From Mikania micrantha (lineage: Eukaryota > Streptophyta > Magnoliopsida > Asterales > Asteraceae): a DNA stretch of 64,000 nt. The position numbers and the translations under genes are program-made. Location: the NCBI GenBank assembly GCA_009363875.1, contig CM018685.1, positions 67,653,933 through 67,717,932 on the forward strand. Reading direction: 5' to 3'. Shown one piece after another: positions 1 to 10,283 of this stretch. The notes under the pieces were generated by a model that did not search any database, had not been told where the DNA came from, and worked only from the letters and a program-made list of their open reading frames with translations. The first letter of the stretch is position 1, and every line of letters starts with the position of its first letter.

Positions 1-334
1 TACTATTTAAACCGAATTTTAAAAAGATCTTGAAAAACAATAATTAGAAAATATTTTTTAAAAAAAGAAGATATTTATAAAAATGGCATTAAAATCATAT
101 TTTTCAAAACAAAATGTTTAAAAACTAATTTTTTTAAAAACGACAATTTAAAAAAAATTATATGTTTTGTTTGAATGGTCAACCAATACATTTTAAGTCT
201 GGTCACCTAGGTAACCCAATGGCAAAAGGCCACCCACGTCAGTGAAACGCAAATAACTTTGGTGACCTAGATCGCTCATCATTCCAAATGAAACCTACCG
301 TTCGAAGAACAACTATGGTAAAATCTCTTGCCTA
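1..334. other. AT-rich intergenic DNA, no gene seen
   Basis: Low-complexity A/T-rich sequence with no convincing coding signal. A short imperfect inverted pair around GGTCACCTAGGT and GGTGACCTAG lies at about 200-270. Nothing else recognised. Confidence 0.5.
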
Positions 335-342
335 CCTGAAAC

Positions 343-784
343 TAGGGGTGTTCAGTTTTCGAATTGGATTCGAAAAAATCGAAATTCGATTCTATTTTTA
401 TTCGAAAATCACCAAGTCGAATTCGATTCGAATATTCATATTCGAATCGAAATTCGAATATAATTATTTATATATATATTTTTATTATATATATACAAGT
501 AGTTACTATAAAATTATTATATACCTATGATTTTATTAGTTTGAATGTTATCACTAATATTACAACTTAAATGTTAGTTATTTGATATTTACATATTTAT
601 AGTGTATTTGATATTTTGAATGCATAAACATGTGTAACAAGTATAAAACATTTTTGTAACTAAATTTGAATCAAACCAATTAGAATTCAAATCGAATTCG
701 AATGCTCTTAAAAAATTCAAAATTCGAAATCATTCAATTCGAAATATTCGAGTTATTTGAAATTCGATTCGATGAACACCCCTA
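343..784. mobile_element. hAT-type MITE, GAATCGAAT motif family
   Basis: The ends are a perfect 12-bp inverted pair, TAGGGGTGTTCA at 343-354 and its complement at 773-784. They are flanked by an exact 8-bp direct repeat CCTGAAAC at 335-342 and 785-792. An 8-bp TSD with TAGGG-type ends is the hallmark of the hAT superfamily. Both subterminal regions are packed with ATTCGAAT/GATTCGAA words; the centre is plain A/T. There is no coding capacity, so it is non-autonomous. The perfect TSD suggests a fairly recent insertion. Confidence 0.88.
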
Positions 785-1189
785 CCTGAAACATATTGTT
801 TGAGGTGAGACTCGAACATATAACTTAAATTTCACATTAGAAAGTTATAGGATTGTCTCATCTTAAACAAATTGATCTAAGACTCGTATGTTTTTTTTTC
901 TTAAAGTACTCATTTGTAAGTAATTTCAATAATAACTATTCAATGCTTTCTTTATTAAAGCGTGTAATTAACGAATGATATTCCAGTTAAAGATGGTCAG
1001 ACAATAAATTTTGTGTTTAATTAGTTTTATACGTAAACTAAATTCATAATTAGTGTTCTTTTTTAAACTGATGAAAAGAATTTGATTGCAAAGGAAAGAA
1101 GACAAGCAATATTGCATCTTATGCAATGTTAAAAGACATAAACGGACACATGATTTTTTTCTGGTCATTTTTCAAAATTGTTTGGTAAA

Positions 1190-1298
1190 TATGTAAAGTA
1201 CACAAATAATACATGATTTTTTTCTGGTCATTTTTTCAAAATTTTTTTCTGGTCATTTTTTTCTGTGTCACTATGTAAAGTACACAAATAATACATGA
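1190..1298. repeat. 82-bp spaced direct duplication
   Basis: A 27-bp block beginning TATGTAAAGTACACAAATAA occurs at 1190-1216 and again at 1272-1298, separated by repeats of TTTTTTCTGGTCATTTTT. This is a local tandem duplication immediately left of the Mutator-like element. No coding content. Confidence 0.7.
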
Positions 1299-1349
1299 AA
1301 AAACAATAGGGCTGTTTTATTTGGACACCCCACTTTTATATTTTTACAC

Positions 1350-1576
1350 CCCTGCGGGCCAATACGGGCCGTACTGGCCATTAAAGCCCGGTATTGAGTA
1401 CAGACAAACATTCCAGAGAATTCCTTGGAATCAGTGCAACATTCTGTGGGACGGGTCGTACTGGCCAGTACGGGCCGTCTTGGCCCAACCTTATTTTTCC
1501 AAGCCATTTTGGGTGTCAACCAGTTTTGATAAACGTTGGTACGGCCCGTACTGGTCAGTACGGGCCGTCTTGAGTT
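1350..1576. repeat. MULE left subterminal palindrome array
   Basis: Three copies of a degenerate GC-rich palindrome lie here, near 1352-1395, 1450-1486 and 1541-1571. Its core is ACGGGCCGTACTGGCC followed by AGTACGGGCCGT. This GC-rich block stands out against the A/T-rich surroundings. It mirrors four copies at the other end of the same element. Inferred role: transposase binding sites, by analogy with subterminal arrays of other DNA transposons. Confidence 0.75.
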
Positions 1577-1759
1577 AATTTATTTTATTTAAACATAATT
1601 TACGTATTTAAATATTTTTTAACAATATACGTTTAATACGTGAATTATTTGAACGATATGTGTTATTTATTTGAACGATATACGGCTATTACGTTAATTA
1701 AACATCATAATGTCGTTTTAACTAAATATTTCATTTTCTAATTAGTTTGTTTACGTTAA

Positions 1760-3459
1760 TTAAAATAATTTAATCAAGCTTGTTTCAAAATCATGTTTCA
1801 TTTTTACCTCCTGTGCTTGCACGATTTCATTTACGAAACCGACAAGCGAGGCAAGCGTGCTGTTTGATGATCTGAGGAATTGTTTTAGGTTCGAGTGCTG
1901 ACTTTCCACCCGGTTTGTTGTACGTTGACCAAAGTTGCGCGTTCTATTGGTCCATGCTGTTACAAACATATCTCTGTAACTGTTTAACCAGGTGTGCGTT
2001 TGATACTCCAGAACCCCTGAAATGAAACAAAAAACCAATGATGATATGATTCAACATAATGATGGTATATGATGCTTACTTTTTTTGTCGTCTTTGATAA
2101 GTCTTTCGTACAGACGGTTGTAATTGTATTCGTATAACTCTGTTGTCGGAGAGTTACACAAATTCGTCCATCGACCTTTGAATTTCTTCCAGTCTGCGTC
2201 CGAAAAGCTTGCCTTGCAGTGTTTGGCAATATTTTCGTCTATGTGCCATCTACAGAGATATTTTGCAGCTTCTGGAAACACTTTACGGCACGCATTCATA
2301 ACAGCAAAGTCTCGATCTGTTATGATCACACGTGGCTCCATACACTTATTCAACATACTCTTAGTCATTTCCAAGACCCAGACGTAGTTCTCCTCACGCT
2401 CTTTGCTTACGAACGCGTGAGCAATACTAAACGTCTGGTGTGTGGAAGTCACGCCAACAATTTGAATAAATGGAAGCCTGTACTGGTTCGTTTTGTACGT
2501 CGCGTCCATCATCAGTACGTGCGGAAATGCACGCCACCAGCAATACGATTTTGGATGACAGGAGAAAATGTCTTCCACGACGTTTGTTTCAGGATCCTCC
2601 CGGGTATAGTAAACGTACCGTTGACTGTGAAGCACGTTTTCCAGGACCTGCATCGGAGTATCACCGAATTTCTTCTTACTTTTTAGCTTCTGCTGTAAAT
2701 TGTATACATCCCTAGGGACGGATACATTTGCAGGGTTATGTTTCTTTATGCTCGAAAGTATGTTACGAGGATCCATGTGTCGCTCGGTCAGATTCTCAAC
2801 CAGATCTTCTTCCTCCTGAGTGAATCTTCTAACATATGGATGACCCTCTAGTTTATGAGCAGGTTCGTGATTGTGATTGTCGTTAATCACCTGTAATTTC
2901 CAGGATTCACGAACTTCGTTGTATAACCCTATCAGTTGAAACGGACACCCGATTTTCTTGCTGTCTGACCGTCTAAGGATTGCGATGCTATTGTGCTCGC
3001 CACCAAGGTCACACATGAGCCAGACTTTGATTACACTGCCTGTTATCTTTGATTTCTTCGTTCTTCTTTTGACTACAATGTAACCATTGTCTACTGCTCT
3101 ACTTTTCACCCACCCTACCAGCGCTTCCTCAGACATAAACTCCTGACATATAAAAACAATAATAAATACCTTAAATGGATAGCGATAATATAGAATCATT
3201 AACATTTATGTTTCATTTAAGTTACCTCTTTGGTTTCCCAGTTAACGTTTGAAACCCCCGGCTTTTCTTCATAACCCTCCTCCGTGTAACTTTGTTTACT
3301 GTCGTTATACACGAACCCATACGATGCTTGACTGTCAAAACCGACATCAGCGTTAGGTTCAGCATTCAGATCTAACTTGCCGTATGAATACTCGACAGGA
3401 GGCTCTTCGTTCAAATCTGGCACGGAATAGTTGAAAAAACTCCCTTCCCAAAACGACAT
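1760..3459 (-). CDS. FAR1-related MULE transposase
   Basis: Three exons on the minus strand: 3459-3226, 3142-2080 and 2016-1760, each intron with GT/AG ends, giving 517 residues. The N-terminus (about 1-78) is acidic, with EPPVEYSYGKLDLNAEP. A FAR1-type DNA-binding zinc cluster follows, with Cys in WLMCDLGG and IGCPF and paired His in NHNHEP. The MULE transposase domain then shows the DDE-type acidic residues: D in MMDATYKTN, D in IITDRDFAVM and E in NRVESQHSNLK, plus the family CRWHIDENI motif. The frame is open throughout, with no internal stop or frameshift. The protein ends soon after the catalytic Glu region, without the SWIM zinc finger usual in FAR1/FHY3 and many MULE transposases. It lies inside TIRs and subterminal repeats, so it is the element's own transposase and not a host FAR1 gene. 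Start chosen as the first Met before the intron-joined frame; upstream use is possible. Confidence 0.85.
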
Positions 3460-3551
3460 CGTTACAGATATGAATTATCTTGAAATATATTTAATTCGAA
3501 AGTTACGCGTTCGTTTGAAATGATTCATGCTTATATACAAATTTGAAAATG

Positions 3552-3833
3552 TTCAATACGGCTCGTACTGGCCTATACGGCCCGTACTGGGTCAAATCAA
3601 CGTCCTTTTGTCAGAATTGAAAAAGCAAGACGGGCCGTACTGGCCAGTACGGGCCGTTTTGCTGTCAAATCATTGTACTAGGTTGCAGGGTATGTCTGTA
3701 CGATGAATGAGACGGGCCGTCCTGGCCAGTACGACCCGTCTTGCTCCCAATCATTGGCACAGGTTGCCAGGAGCGAATGTTTGACCGAGGCCTGAGACGG
3801 GCCGTACTGGCCATTACGGCCCGTCTCAGGGGA
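3552..3833. repeat. MULE right subterminal palindrome array
   Basis: Four copies of the same palindrome as at the left end lie near 3558-3592, 3628-3660, 3709-3744 and 3794-3829, spaced about 70-85 bp. The best copy (3628-3660) is nearly a perfect dyad around TACTGGCCAGTA. The array lies just upstream of the transposase start, so it may also act as its promoter or an autoregulatory region (inference). Confidence 0.78.
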
Positions 3834-3872
3834 GTATTTTTAAAAAATGTGGGTGTGAGAATAACAACACCC

Positions 3873-4389
3873 AAACAATAACACTCTGCCCGTACGATAT
3901 ATATATATATATAATGTTTGTGGTCATCTCTGGATGAAGGTTAATTACTTGCAAGTTGCATATTTCTTGTGGTAGTTCGCTTTTCCTCTTCAACAACCAC
4001 CATCATCAACTTGATGGTTTCTTTTAAAAATGGAGCCCCACTCGCTTAGATGATCATTTTCATAAAAGGACCAACATGTCATAAATAAGATCGAAAGTCA
4101 CATCAAATTAAATTAAATTAATTTTACAGAGAACAAAGGGAATCCAGATACTATAAAAGTAAAAATCGTTATACACACACAAGGTTATACCCCGTGTATT
4201 TCACAGGGTTGGATACTTAATATAATGTAATTAAAATACATTATGTTAAATAATTATATGTTTAGAAGTGTATAACTACAAATATAATTCAAAGTGTGTA
4301 ACAAATTCTTTATACACACACACTAATAGCCGTTAAGTTTAAAACACAAATAATTATATGTTGATAATGTTTATAATTTCAGAAAATAT
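3873..4389. other. Intergenic A/T-rich DNA with short TA microsatellite
   Basis: A short (TA)n run lies at about 3898-3914. The hairpin CCCCGTGTATTTCACAGGG at about 4190 resembles a decayed Helitron-type hairpin but has no CTRR terminus at the right spacing. No gene seen. Confidence 0.45.
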
Positions 4390-4583
4390 CAAACAACTTA
4401 AAATTGAATGTGTATGTTTTTTCTTATTTTTTAATTAATCTAAAGGCTTACATTAATTATATTAATTAAAAAAAATAAGAAAATCATACACCTTTAAATT
4501 TATTTTAATGTAGTTCCCAAAGTATTAAGATATAGTTATTCGGTTATCGCAATAAGAATGAGTTAACAATTAATCATTCCCCT
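4390..4583. mobile_element. Foldback MITE copy, TTATTCGGTTAACGCAATAA family
   Basis: Half of a foldback element: GTGTATGTTTTTTCTTATTT and its near complement AAATAAGAAAATCATACAC flank a short spacer. The segment ATAGTTATTCGGTTATCGCA is shared in inverted order with the neighbouring element at 4590-5135. Boundaries approximate; no TSD could be resolved because the junction is a TA run. Confidence 0.5.
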
Positions 4584-4589
4584 ATATAT

Positions 4590-5134
4590 ATATAGGGAGA
4601 TGATCAAAAATTAATCATTTCTTATTGCGTTAACCGAACAACTATATCTTATTACTTTGGGACCCACATTAAATTAAATCTAAATGTGCATGTTTTTTAT
4701 TATTTTTTAGAGTAAACTTCTCTTTTGCTCCCTGTGGTTTGACAAAAGTAACCATTTTCATCCAAATTTTGAAATTTTTCAATTTTTCTCCATTAGTTTC
4801 AGAAAATTAACCATTTTCATCCAAAGTCCATTTAAACTTTGGATGAAAATTGTTACTTTTGTCAAACCACAGGGACTAAAATGGTTAATTTTCTGAAACT
4901 AACGGAGGAAAATTGCAAAATTTCAAAATTTGGATGAAAATGGTTACTTTTGTCAAACCACAGGGAGCAAAAGAGAAGTTTACTCTATTTTTTAATTAAT
5001 GTATGGCACACTTACATTAATAAAAAAAGTAGAAGAAACCTACACATTTACATTATTTTAATGTGAGCCACAAAGTAATAAGATGTAGTTATTCGGTTAA
5101 CGCAATAAATATGGGTTAATAAAGGAACCACACC

Positions 5135-5135
<1 letters not shown>
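4590..5135. mobile_element. Foldback MITE interrupted by a second MITE
   Basis: The terminal regions are inverted copies of each other: CTTATTGCGTTAACCGAACA near 4620-4640 and its complement near 5090-5107, plus matching ACTTTGGGACCCACATT and AATGTGAGCCACAAAGT blocks. The element is split by a nearly perfect palindrome at 4709-4986. Its outer ends lie in TATATA runs, so the TSD is unreadable. Confidence 0.6.
4709..4986. mobile_element. Near-perfect palindromic MITE
   Basis: 278 bp that folds on itself almost end to end. The arms begin AGAGTAAACTTCTCTTTTGC at 4709 and end with its complement at 4986, each arm about 130 bp with few mismatches. It is flanked by ATTTTTT on both sides (4702-4708 and 4987-4993), a plausible 7-bp TSD. 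No coding capacity. It is nested in the foldback MITE at 4590-5135, so it inserted later. The arm identity means a transcript would form a long hairpin. Confidence 0.75.

Positions 5136-5138
<3 letters not shown>

Positions 5139-5172
<34 letters not shown>
5139..5172. repeat. (TA)n microsatellite
   Basis: An uninterrupted run of about 15 TA units separating two foldback MITEs. Confidence 0.85.
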
Positions 5173-5175
<3 letters not shown>

Positions 5176-5587
5176 GAGGGTTCAAAAGAAAACTCATCAC
5201 TTTAGAGAAACCAAGAAAACTCATCACTTTAGAGAAACCAAGAAAACTCATACTAACCAATCAATTTTGAAAAAAAAAATTTCATGATTTTTTTATTATT
5301 AGCTTATAAATGTTATAAACGAAAAAAAATTAATAAAAATATGTAAATCACGAAATTACGTATATGTAACCAATAAAGTTACGTATATGTAACTCATATA
5401 TGTAATCAATGAGTTACATATATGTAATAACATGAATTACATATATTTTTTCTTTTTGTTAACAAATATAACCTTATAATAAAACAAAATGTAAAATAAA
5501 AAACGAAAAACAAAATTGATTAATAACAATTGTGATTAGTTTTCTAAGTTTTCTCAAATATGAAGGTTTTCTATGAAACCTCCCCCT
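5172..5587. mobile_element. Foldback MITE, AGGGGAGG... TA-flanked family
   Basis: The left end AGGGGAGGGTTCAAAAGAAA pairs with the right end ...GAAACCTCCCCCT, and AGAAAACTCAT-type sequence recurs inverted inside. Both ends abut TATATA runs. A diverged relative lies at 53932-54290. Non-coding. Confidence 0.6.
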
Positions 5588-5682
5588 ATATATATATTCA
5601 CAAACATAATCTGCCCTGAGAATTCAAAAAAAATTCGGGGTCTGGGCAAGAAATAAACCGGTTTCTCTTAACCAAATAACTT

Positions 5683-6264
5683 AGGAGCTGTTTGTTAACG
5701 TCTGAATCATTAAGTACTGAATAGTTAAGATGTCTGAATAGTTAAGAGGGTATGAATCATTAAGTGCTGAACCTGTTAGACTGTTTGGTTGAACATCTGA
5801 ATCAAAAATATAAAAAATACCCAATTTTTCACATAACCCTAAGGACCCCGTTTGAACCCGTCTTCGTCGTCGCTGTCTAAACCCGTCTTCTCCTTCAACC
5901 AACGGTTGTTCATCGTCGTTGTTCAGTCATCGAGCATCAAGGGTCTTTGGTTGGTCGCTCGTCGTCATCGCTTCCCTGCTTCACAGTCGTCGAACACGGT
6001 CGTCGAGCGTGCAACATAGAGCGGTGGAGAAAGGCGGCGATGGGTAATAGTTGATGTGTGCGGCGGTGCGGCGGATTCAGACTTGATGGGTGTGGCGGAG
6101 CGACAGGGAAAGGAGGCCAAGGGAAGCTAGCCGCTCTTTTTTCCATTCAGATCTTCATTTAGACCTTCTATCCTATTCAGATGTGTTTTTTTTTTCACGA
6201 AACAAACGGTCTGAATCTAAACCATTCAGATTTAGACCTATTCAGATGCTACCAAACATCCCCG
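5683..6264. mobile_element. hAT-like MITE, TCTGAATC / CATTCAGA motif family
   Basis: The ends AGGAGCTGTTTGTTAACGTC and the complement of ATGCTACCAAACATCCCCG are similar inverted sequences. Both halves are full of TCTGAATCATTAAG and ATTCAGAT words. The middle (5840-6140) is unusually GC-rich with CGTCGTCG runs and no clear gene. A relative is nested in the Helitron at 29822-30811. No clean TSD was found. Confidence 0.6.
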
Positions 6265-7014
6265 TTGTAATTTATACATAAAAGTTAATAATTTATTTAT
6301 AATTGTTAAAAAAAATAATAAAACTCAACCAAATTTGACTTTTTCATTCTAATAAACATTGGTTTTTTATACTTTTTATATAATTTTTTATATATAATAT
6401 ACAAAAAAAAATTAAAAATTTCAGGCCTCGCGTAAAATTGGGCTTGGGCGGTCGCCGACTTCGACCTACCCCTGGGCCGGCCTTGTTCACACACATGTTA
6501 AAACCATATCAAATAACTGAAAGTTTTTTTTTTTATCGTATTTATAAATTAAACAGGTTTTTTTATGTTATTACATCACCTTCCTTTGGTTCACAAAGGA
6601 TCAAAGTAAGCAGTTGTTTGAATGCTTGTTTCTTCAATACAAAAATTGATGCATTTATGCATCCAAAATATTTGCATTCCTATAAAAAAAAAAAAAAAAA
6701 ACTGTATTGAAGCGAGTCAAATAGTAGCGCACGAATTCCGAAATAGAATATATAGAACACTTGGAATTAAATTAGTAAAAAACAGATCATTTCTTTGCTA
6801 AATGTTGACTATATTTAACATATATATTTATGTAAACAAATTAAATGCATATTATATATACAAATTGACACAAGAAAATGTAACTATAAAAGATCAATGA
6901 TGTTATAATATTCGTTATTGACTCGATTAAATGAATCCTTGTATGATAAAGATAACTTGTTGAAGAACATGCGCATGTTGCTGCGCGAGTAGGCCGTTAT
7001 TTGATATAACCGAA
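6265..7014. other. A/T-rich intergenic DNA, no gene seen
   Basis: Contains poly-A and poly-T runs (about 6680-6700) and scattered A/T-rich sequence. A GC-containing stretch GCGCATGTTGCTGCGCGAG near 6968-6990 may be a decayed hairpin bordering the repeat block to its right. No gene recognised. Confidence 0.4.
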
Positions 7015-7815
7015 CTTTTGTAATGAAAAAGATAAAACAAAAAAGTTTACCTTTAAAATTTTTACAATCAAAATAAAGGAAACAAAAGTTTGAGTAAAAC
7101 TTTTGTGGTCAAAACAAAAGTTTACTATTCTTCTTATATAGGAATCAACTTTTGTAATGATTACTATTCAAACTTTTGTGGCCAAATTGAAACAAATAAA
7201 AATTCCTAATTAAAAGCTTTAAAGCTAATTATCAAAACTTTTGTAACCAAAACAAAGAAAAAAGTTAATTATTGTTTTTGCTAAAATAGTCAAACTTTTG
7301 TAACAAAAATGAACATAAAACAAAAAAAGAGTTACTATTGAAACTTCTGTAACTAAAATGAAAAAATAAGTTTACTATTCGTAAAACTTTTGTGGAAAAA
7401 TCAAAAGAAACAAAAATTTACCATTTCCTTGATTGACAGCCAACTTTTTTGATTTTTTTTTGAACAGCTAATGCCAGGTACCATTTTTTAAATGAGTACA
7501 TTGACACAACCTTTTAGGAGGAAACTCACTGAAAAAACCTCGTAGCTCAACCTAGAGCATTTTTTTTTAGTGAAAACGATCAAAAGAAGTTCATTGTTAA
7601 ACTTTTGTGCCAATGAAACAAATAAAATTTTCTTAATTCAAAATTTTAAAGACTATTATCAAAACTTTTGTGACCAAAACAAAAGAAAAAATATTAATTA
7701 TTACCCTGCTATAATAGTAAAACTTTTGCAACGAATACAAACAAAAAATATAAACTTTTATGTCTAAAATAAAAGAAACACAAGTTTACTATTTATAAAG
7801 TTGTCTTCAAATATA
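7015..7815. repeat. Degenerate AACTTTTGTGGCCAAAA repeat block
   Basis: About ten diverged copies of AAACTTTTGTNNCCAAAA-type units alternate with ACAAAAGTTTAC. The block resembles the much cleaner minisatellite at 40410-41235, and both end in similar TATATATAATAAT sequence. It is probably an old copy of the same Helitron-associated repeat. Confidence 0.55.
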
Positions 7816-8538
7816 TATAATAATACCTTTTTTTTCAATAAAAAGCAAATATCAATTAAATATCGTTTAATAATATAATAATTCAAAAGCTAGATCATAC
7901 ATAATCTCTTTCTACAAAGTTTATTCTACATGAAAAAATATATATTATCATTGATTTTAACAACTTTGAATTAAATAATAAATGTTTATATATTTAAAGC
8001 CTACTTGGGCTAATAAATTGGAATAAGGGTGGTGATAGGGTATAGGAAGCTTCGTTTGGCTCAACATCTCGTTCACAAGAACAAGTCACTATCCCGACAA
8101 TGTACATAGTTGTAGTATTAAATGAGATACGTGTTATCCCGATTACTTGGCTTTTGTAAACATGTGATTAAATGGTTGTATTTAAATATCAACTTGTTTT
8201 CAAGGTTATATTTATTAACACATTTGTTATGCCTTTACTTTTGTTATATAACTATTTAATAGTGTGTCATGTTGCAACATTAATATTAACATTGTTAAGT
8301 GTGTAAAAAGAGACGTATGAAGTTGTGATGATTCAATTTTAAATGTCAAAATAAACTTTAAAACCACTGTTGTATATTATATATTTATATATGTAAATTA
8401 AGAAAAAATTATGTCATTATAAAAATGAGTGTTAACATGAAATTATATTCAAATTAAACTTGAATAAAAATTGGGTTTTGAATAAACAAATCATTTTTAA
8501 TGTAGGTTAATATAGTCCACACACACACATATATATAT
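7816..8538. other. A/T-rich intergenic DNA, no gene seen
   Basis: No coding signal, inverted repeat or recognised TE end, apart from CACACACACATATATATATA at the right margin. Confidence 0.4.
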
Positions 8539-8889
8539 AGGGGAATGTTCTTTTAAAAAGTCTTTTTTGTCTAAGAAGGCTAAAATATTTTTAAAAACTC
8601 GAAAATCGAATCAAACAAATTCTGATTGAATTATTTTTACATCATTGGAACCGTCTTGTAATTCTCTAAAACCTAAAAAGAAAATCATAAACAGTAAACC
8701 CTAATAATAAAATCAAAATTATAAAAACAAACCCTAAACCTAAAGATAAAAACTAAAAGCTTAAAAACACGCTCTAAAATCCAAATGAAATGAGTGCAAT
8801 CGAAGTTCGTTTGCGTCTGTTTTAGAGATTTTAAAAATTCTTTTTAGCCTTCTTAGGCAAAATAAATTTTTTATTTTATCCTTGTTCTA
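8539..8889. mobile_element. Foldback MITE, TA-flanked
   Basis: Left arm AGGGGAATGTTCTTTTAAAA through TCTAAGAAGGCTAAAA pairs with right arm TTTTTAGCCTTCTTAGGC through CCTTGTTCTA. Both ends lie next to TATATA. 351 bp, non-coding. Confidence 0.6.
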
Positions 8890-9734
8890 TATCTATATAT
8901 ATGTTTGGCTAATAAACTATAGATACATTAAAAAAATTGACATATAACATGTCGAATTTTTAAACGATGATCGATCATAGAGATGAAATACAGAAATATT
9001 TTAATTCTTACCAACTCGATCTTGCTTGTTGTTTTGTCTGGTTCAATTATACGGCTTCTCCTAGTGAGTTTTATGCTAGTGACGATATTGATGCTAGTGA
9101 CCTATCCTTGAATCTTTTAAATGTTTTGGATTTTCATTCCAACTTAGCCGTTCCCCAGCCTTTTATCTCAACCCGAGATCCATCACGAAACTTTACGGTT
9201 ACTTTTGTGTGTTGGTCAAGTTCACAAACCAATCCTGACATGTGGTCAAGTTCACAAACCAATCGCACGGGTCCATTGCATACTTTCGGCGGTTGACCTT
9301 ATCTTCATTCAAGAATACACTCTTTTTCCTTATCTCACAAACCATATGTTTTGAGCTCTAATACCAATTGCATGGGACGCCTCGGGAAGGGCAAACCCGA
9401 CCTCCGTCCATGGCTCATTTATCGCAAGGGCACAAAAAATTTAGAAATCATTTTTAAATTATATATAATTACTTACATATGCAAATACAAAACCGAAAAA
9501 ACACAAGTTTATAATTCACTAGGTGCCCTTTTTTCTTAGTACGTCCGTGACACTTGAATTCTCAGGGCCACCCTTGACCAATTGTACTTGATATCACAAA
9601 GAATCAGATAATTGATTCTAAACGTTTTGTCTTTCATATAATTATCATCTAGGCTAAAGTTGGGAGAAAACGGTTAGGGAACAAGAACCATTTGTAACAT
9701 GGAGCCGAACCCCAATGTTAGAATTGGTTTGCCA
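8890..9734. other. Intergenic DNA with a possible LTR/PBS relic
   Basis: The sequence GAGCTCTAATACCAATTG at about 9351-9368 is, on the minus strand, a one-mismatch version of the TGGTATCAGAGC primer-binding site complementary to initiator Met tRNA. It is followed by TGCATGGGACG, as at an LTR end. This suggests a fragment of an LTR retrotransposon on the minus strand. A 24-bp direct repeat (GTGGTCAAGTTCACAAACCA...) lies near 9215-9265. A 109-codon open frame at 8967-9296 has no recognisable domain. Confidence 0.35.
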
Positions 9735-10035
9735 TGTACCTGTTTGGAATCGATTTCAACAGTATGGTTGATATTGAAATCAACTTGCAACCCTATTGTT
9801 TATACTTTATACTTCTTCAAACATGTCAAACCCGATCTGAATCGACTTTAATATGTTCAAACCCAATCCTTTTCGCTAAAAGATTTGACTCAAATCAAGT
9901 CGGTTTCAACCTAAACCGGTTTTCTGAGTGTATGAGGCTGGAAGCCTGGAACAATACGTTTTGGGCCAAACCCTTCAAACTATTCAAACCATGAATAGGC
10001 CAAGGGGATTTAAATCCAATTGTTTACAAACGTCG

Positions 10036-10283
10036 GGTTTTTTTTTTGGAACTGGTTCCGGTTTCAGTCAACAAAGTCAAGACCCGGTTCCGGTTCCGGG
10101 TTTCGACCGGTTCTGGTTCCAGTTTTAGCCGGTTCCGGTTCGGGTTTTTGACCGGGTACAGGTGGAACCGGTTCTGGTATTTTCGGTTTCGGTTATAATT
10201 TGTCTGTAAAACCGTACCCGTTCATACCCACCGGTTCCGGTTCGGTTGTCGGTTCCGGGTCCGGTTTTCTTAGCCCACCTCTA
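10036..10283. mobile_element. Fragment of GGTTCCGG-motif hAT-like MITE
   Basis: Dense CCGGTTCCGGTT words end with ...AGCCCACCTCTA at 10283, the conserved right terminus of the family seen at 17126-17627 and 28300-28495. The left terminus is decayed. The region also holds a short remnant from about 9800 with CAAACCC words. Confidence 0.6.

Larger units (their letters stand above)
1309..3872 (-). mobile_element. Complete Mutator-like element (MULE)
   Basis: The terminal inverted repeats are about 48 bp and roughly 75 percent identical (GGGCTGTTTTATTTGG... at 1309 and the reverse complement of ...ATAACAACACCC ending at 3872). The flanks carry an exact 8-bp repeat AAACAATA at 1301-1308 and 3873-3880; shifting the right boundary by one base gives a 9-bp TSD with one mismatch, the usual Mutator length. 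Subterminal arrays of a GC-rich palindrome lie inside both ends. The element carries a FAR1-type transposase gene on the minus strand with an open, spliceable reading frame. It is potentially autonomous or recently so. Confidence 0.85.

Noticed and set aside
2219..2686. A 155-codon plus-strand frame opposite the transposase
   Set aside because: Antisense shadow of the MULE transposase exon; no independent domain.
4190..4210. Possible Helitron hairpin CCCCGTGTATTTCACAGGG
   Set aside because: No CTRR terminus at the expected distance on either strand.
8967..9296. A 109-codon frame with duplicated SSSQTN segments
   Set aside because: No recognisable domain or splice context, and the duplication is at DNA level; I could not support it as a gene.
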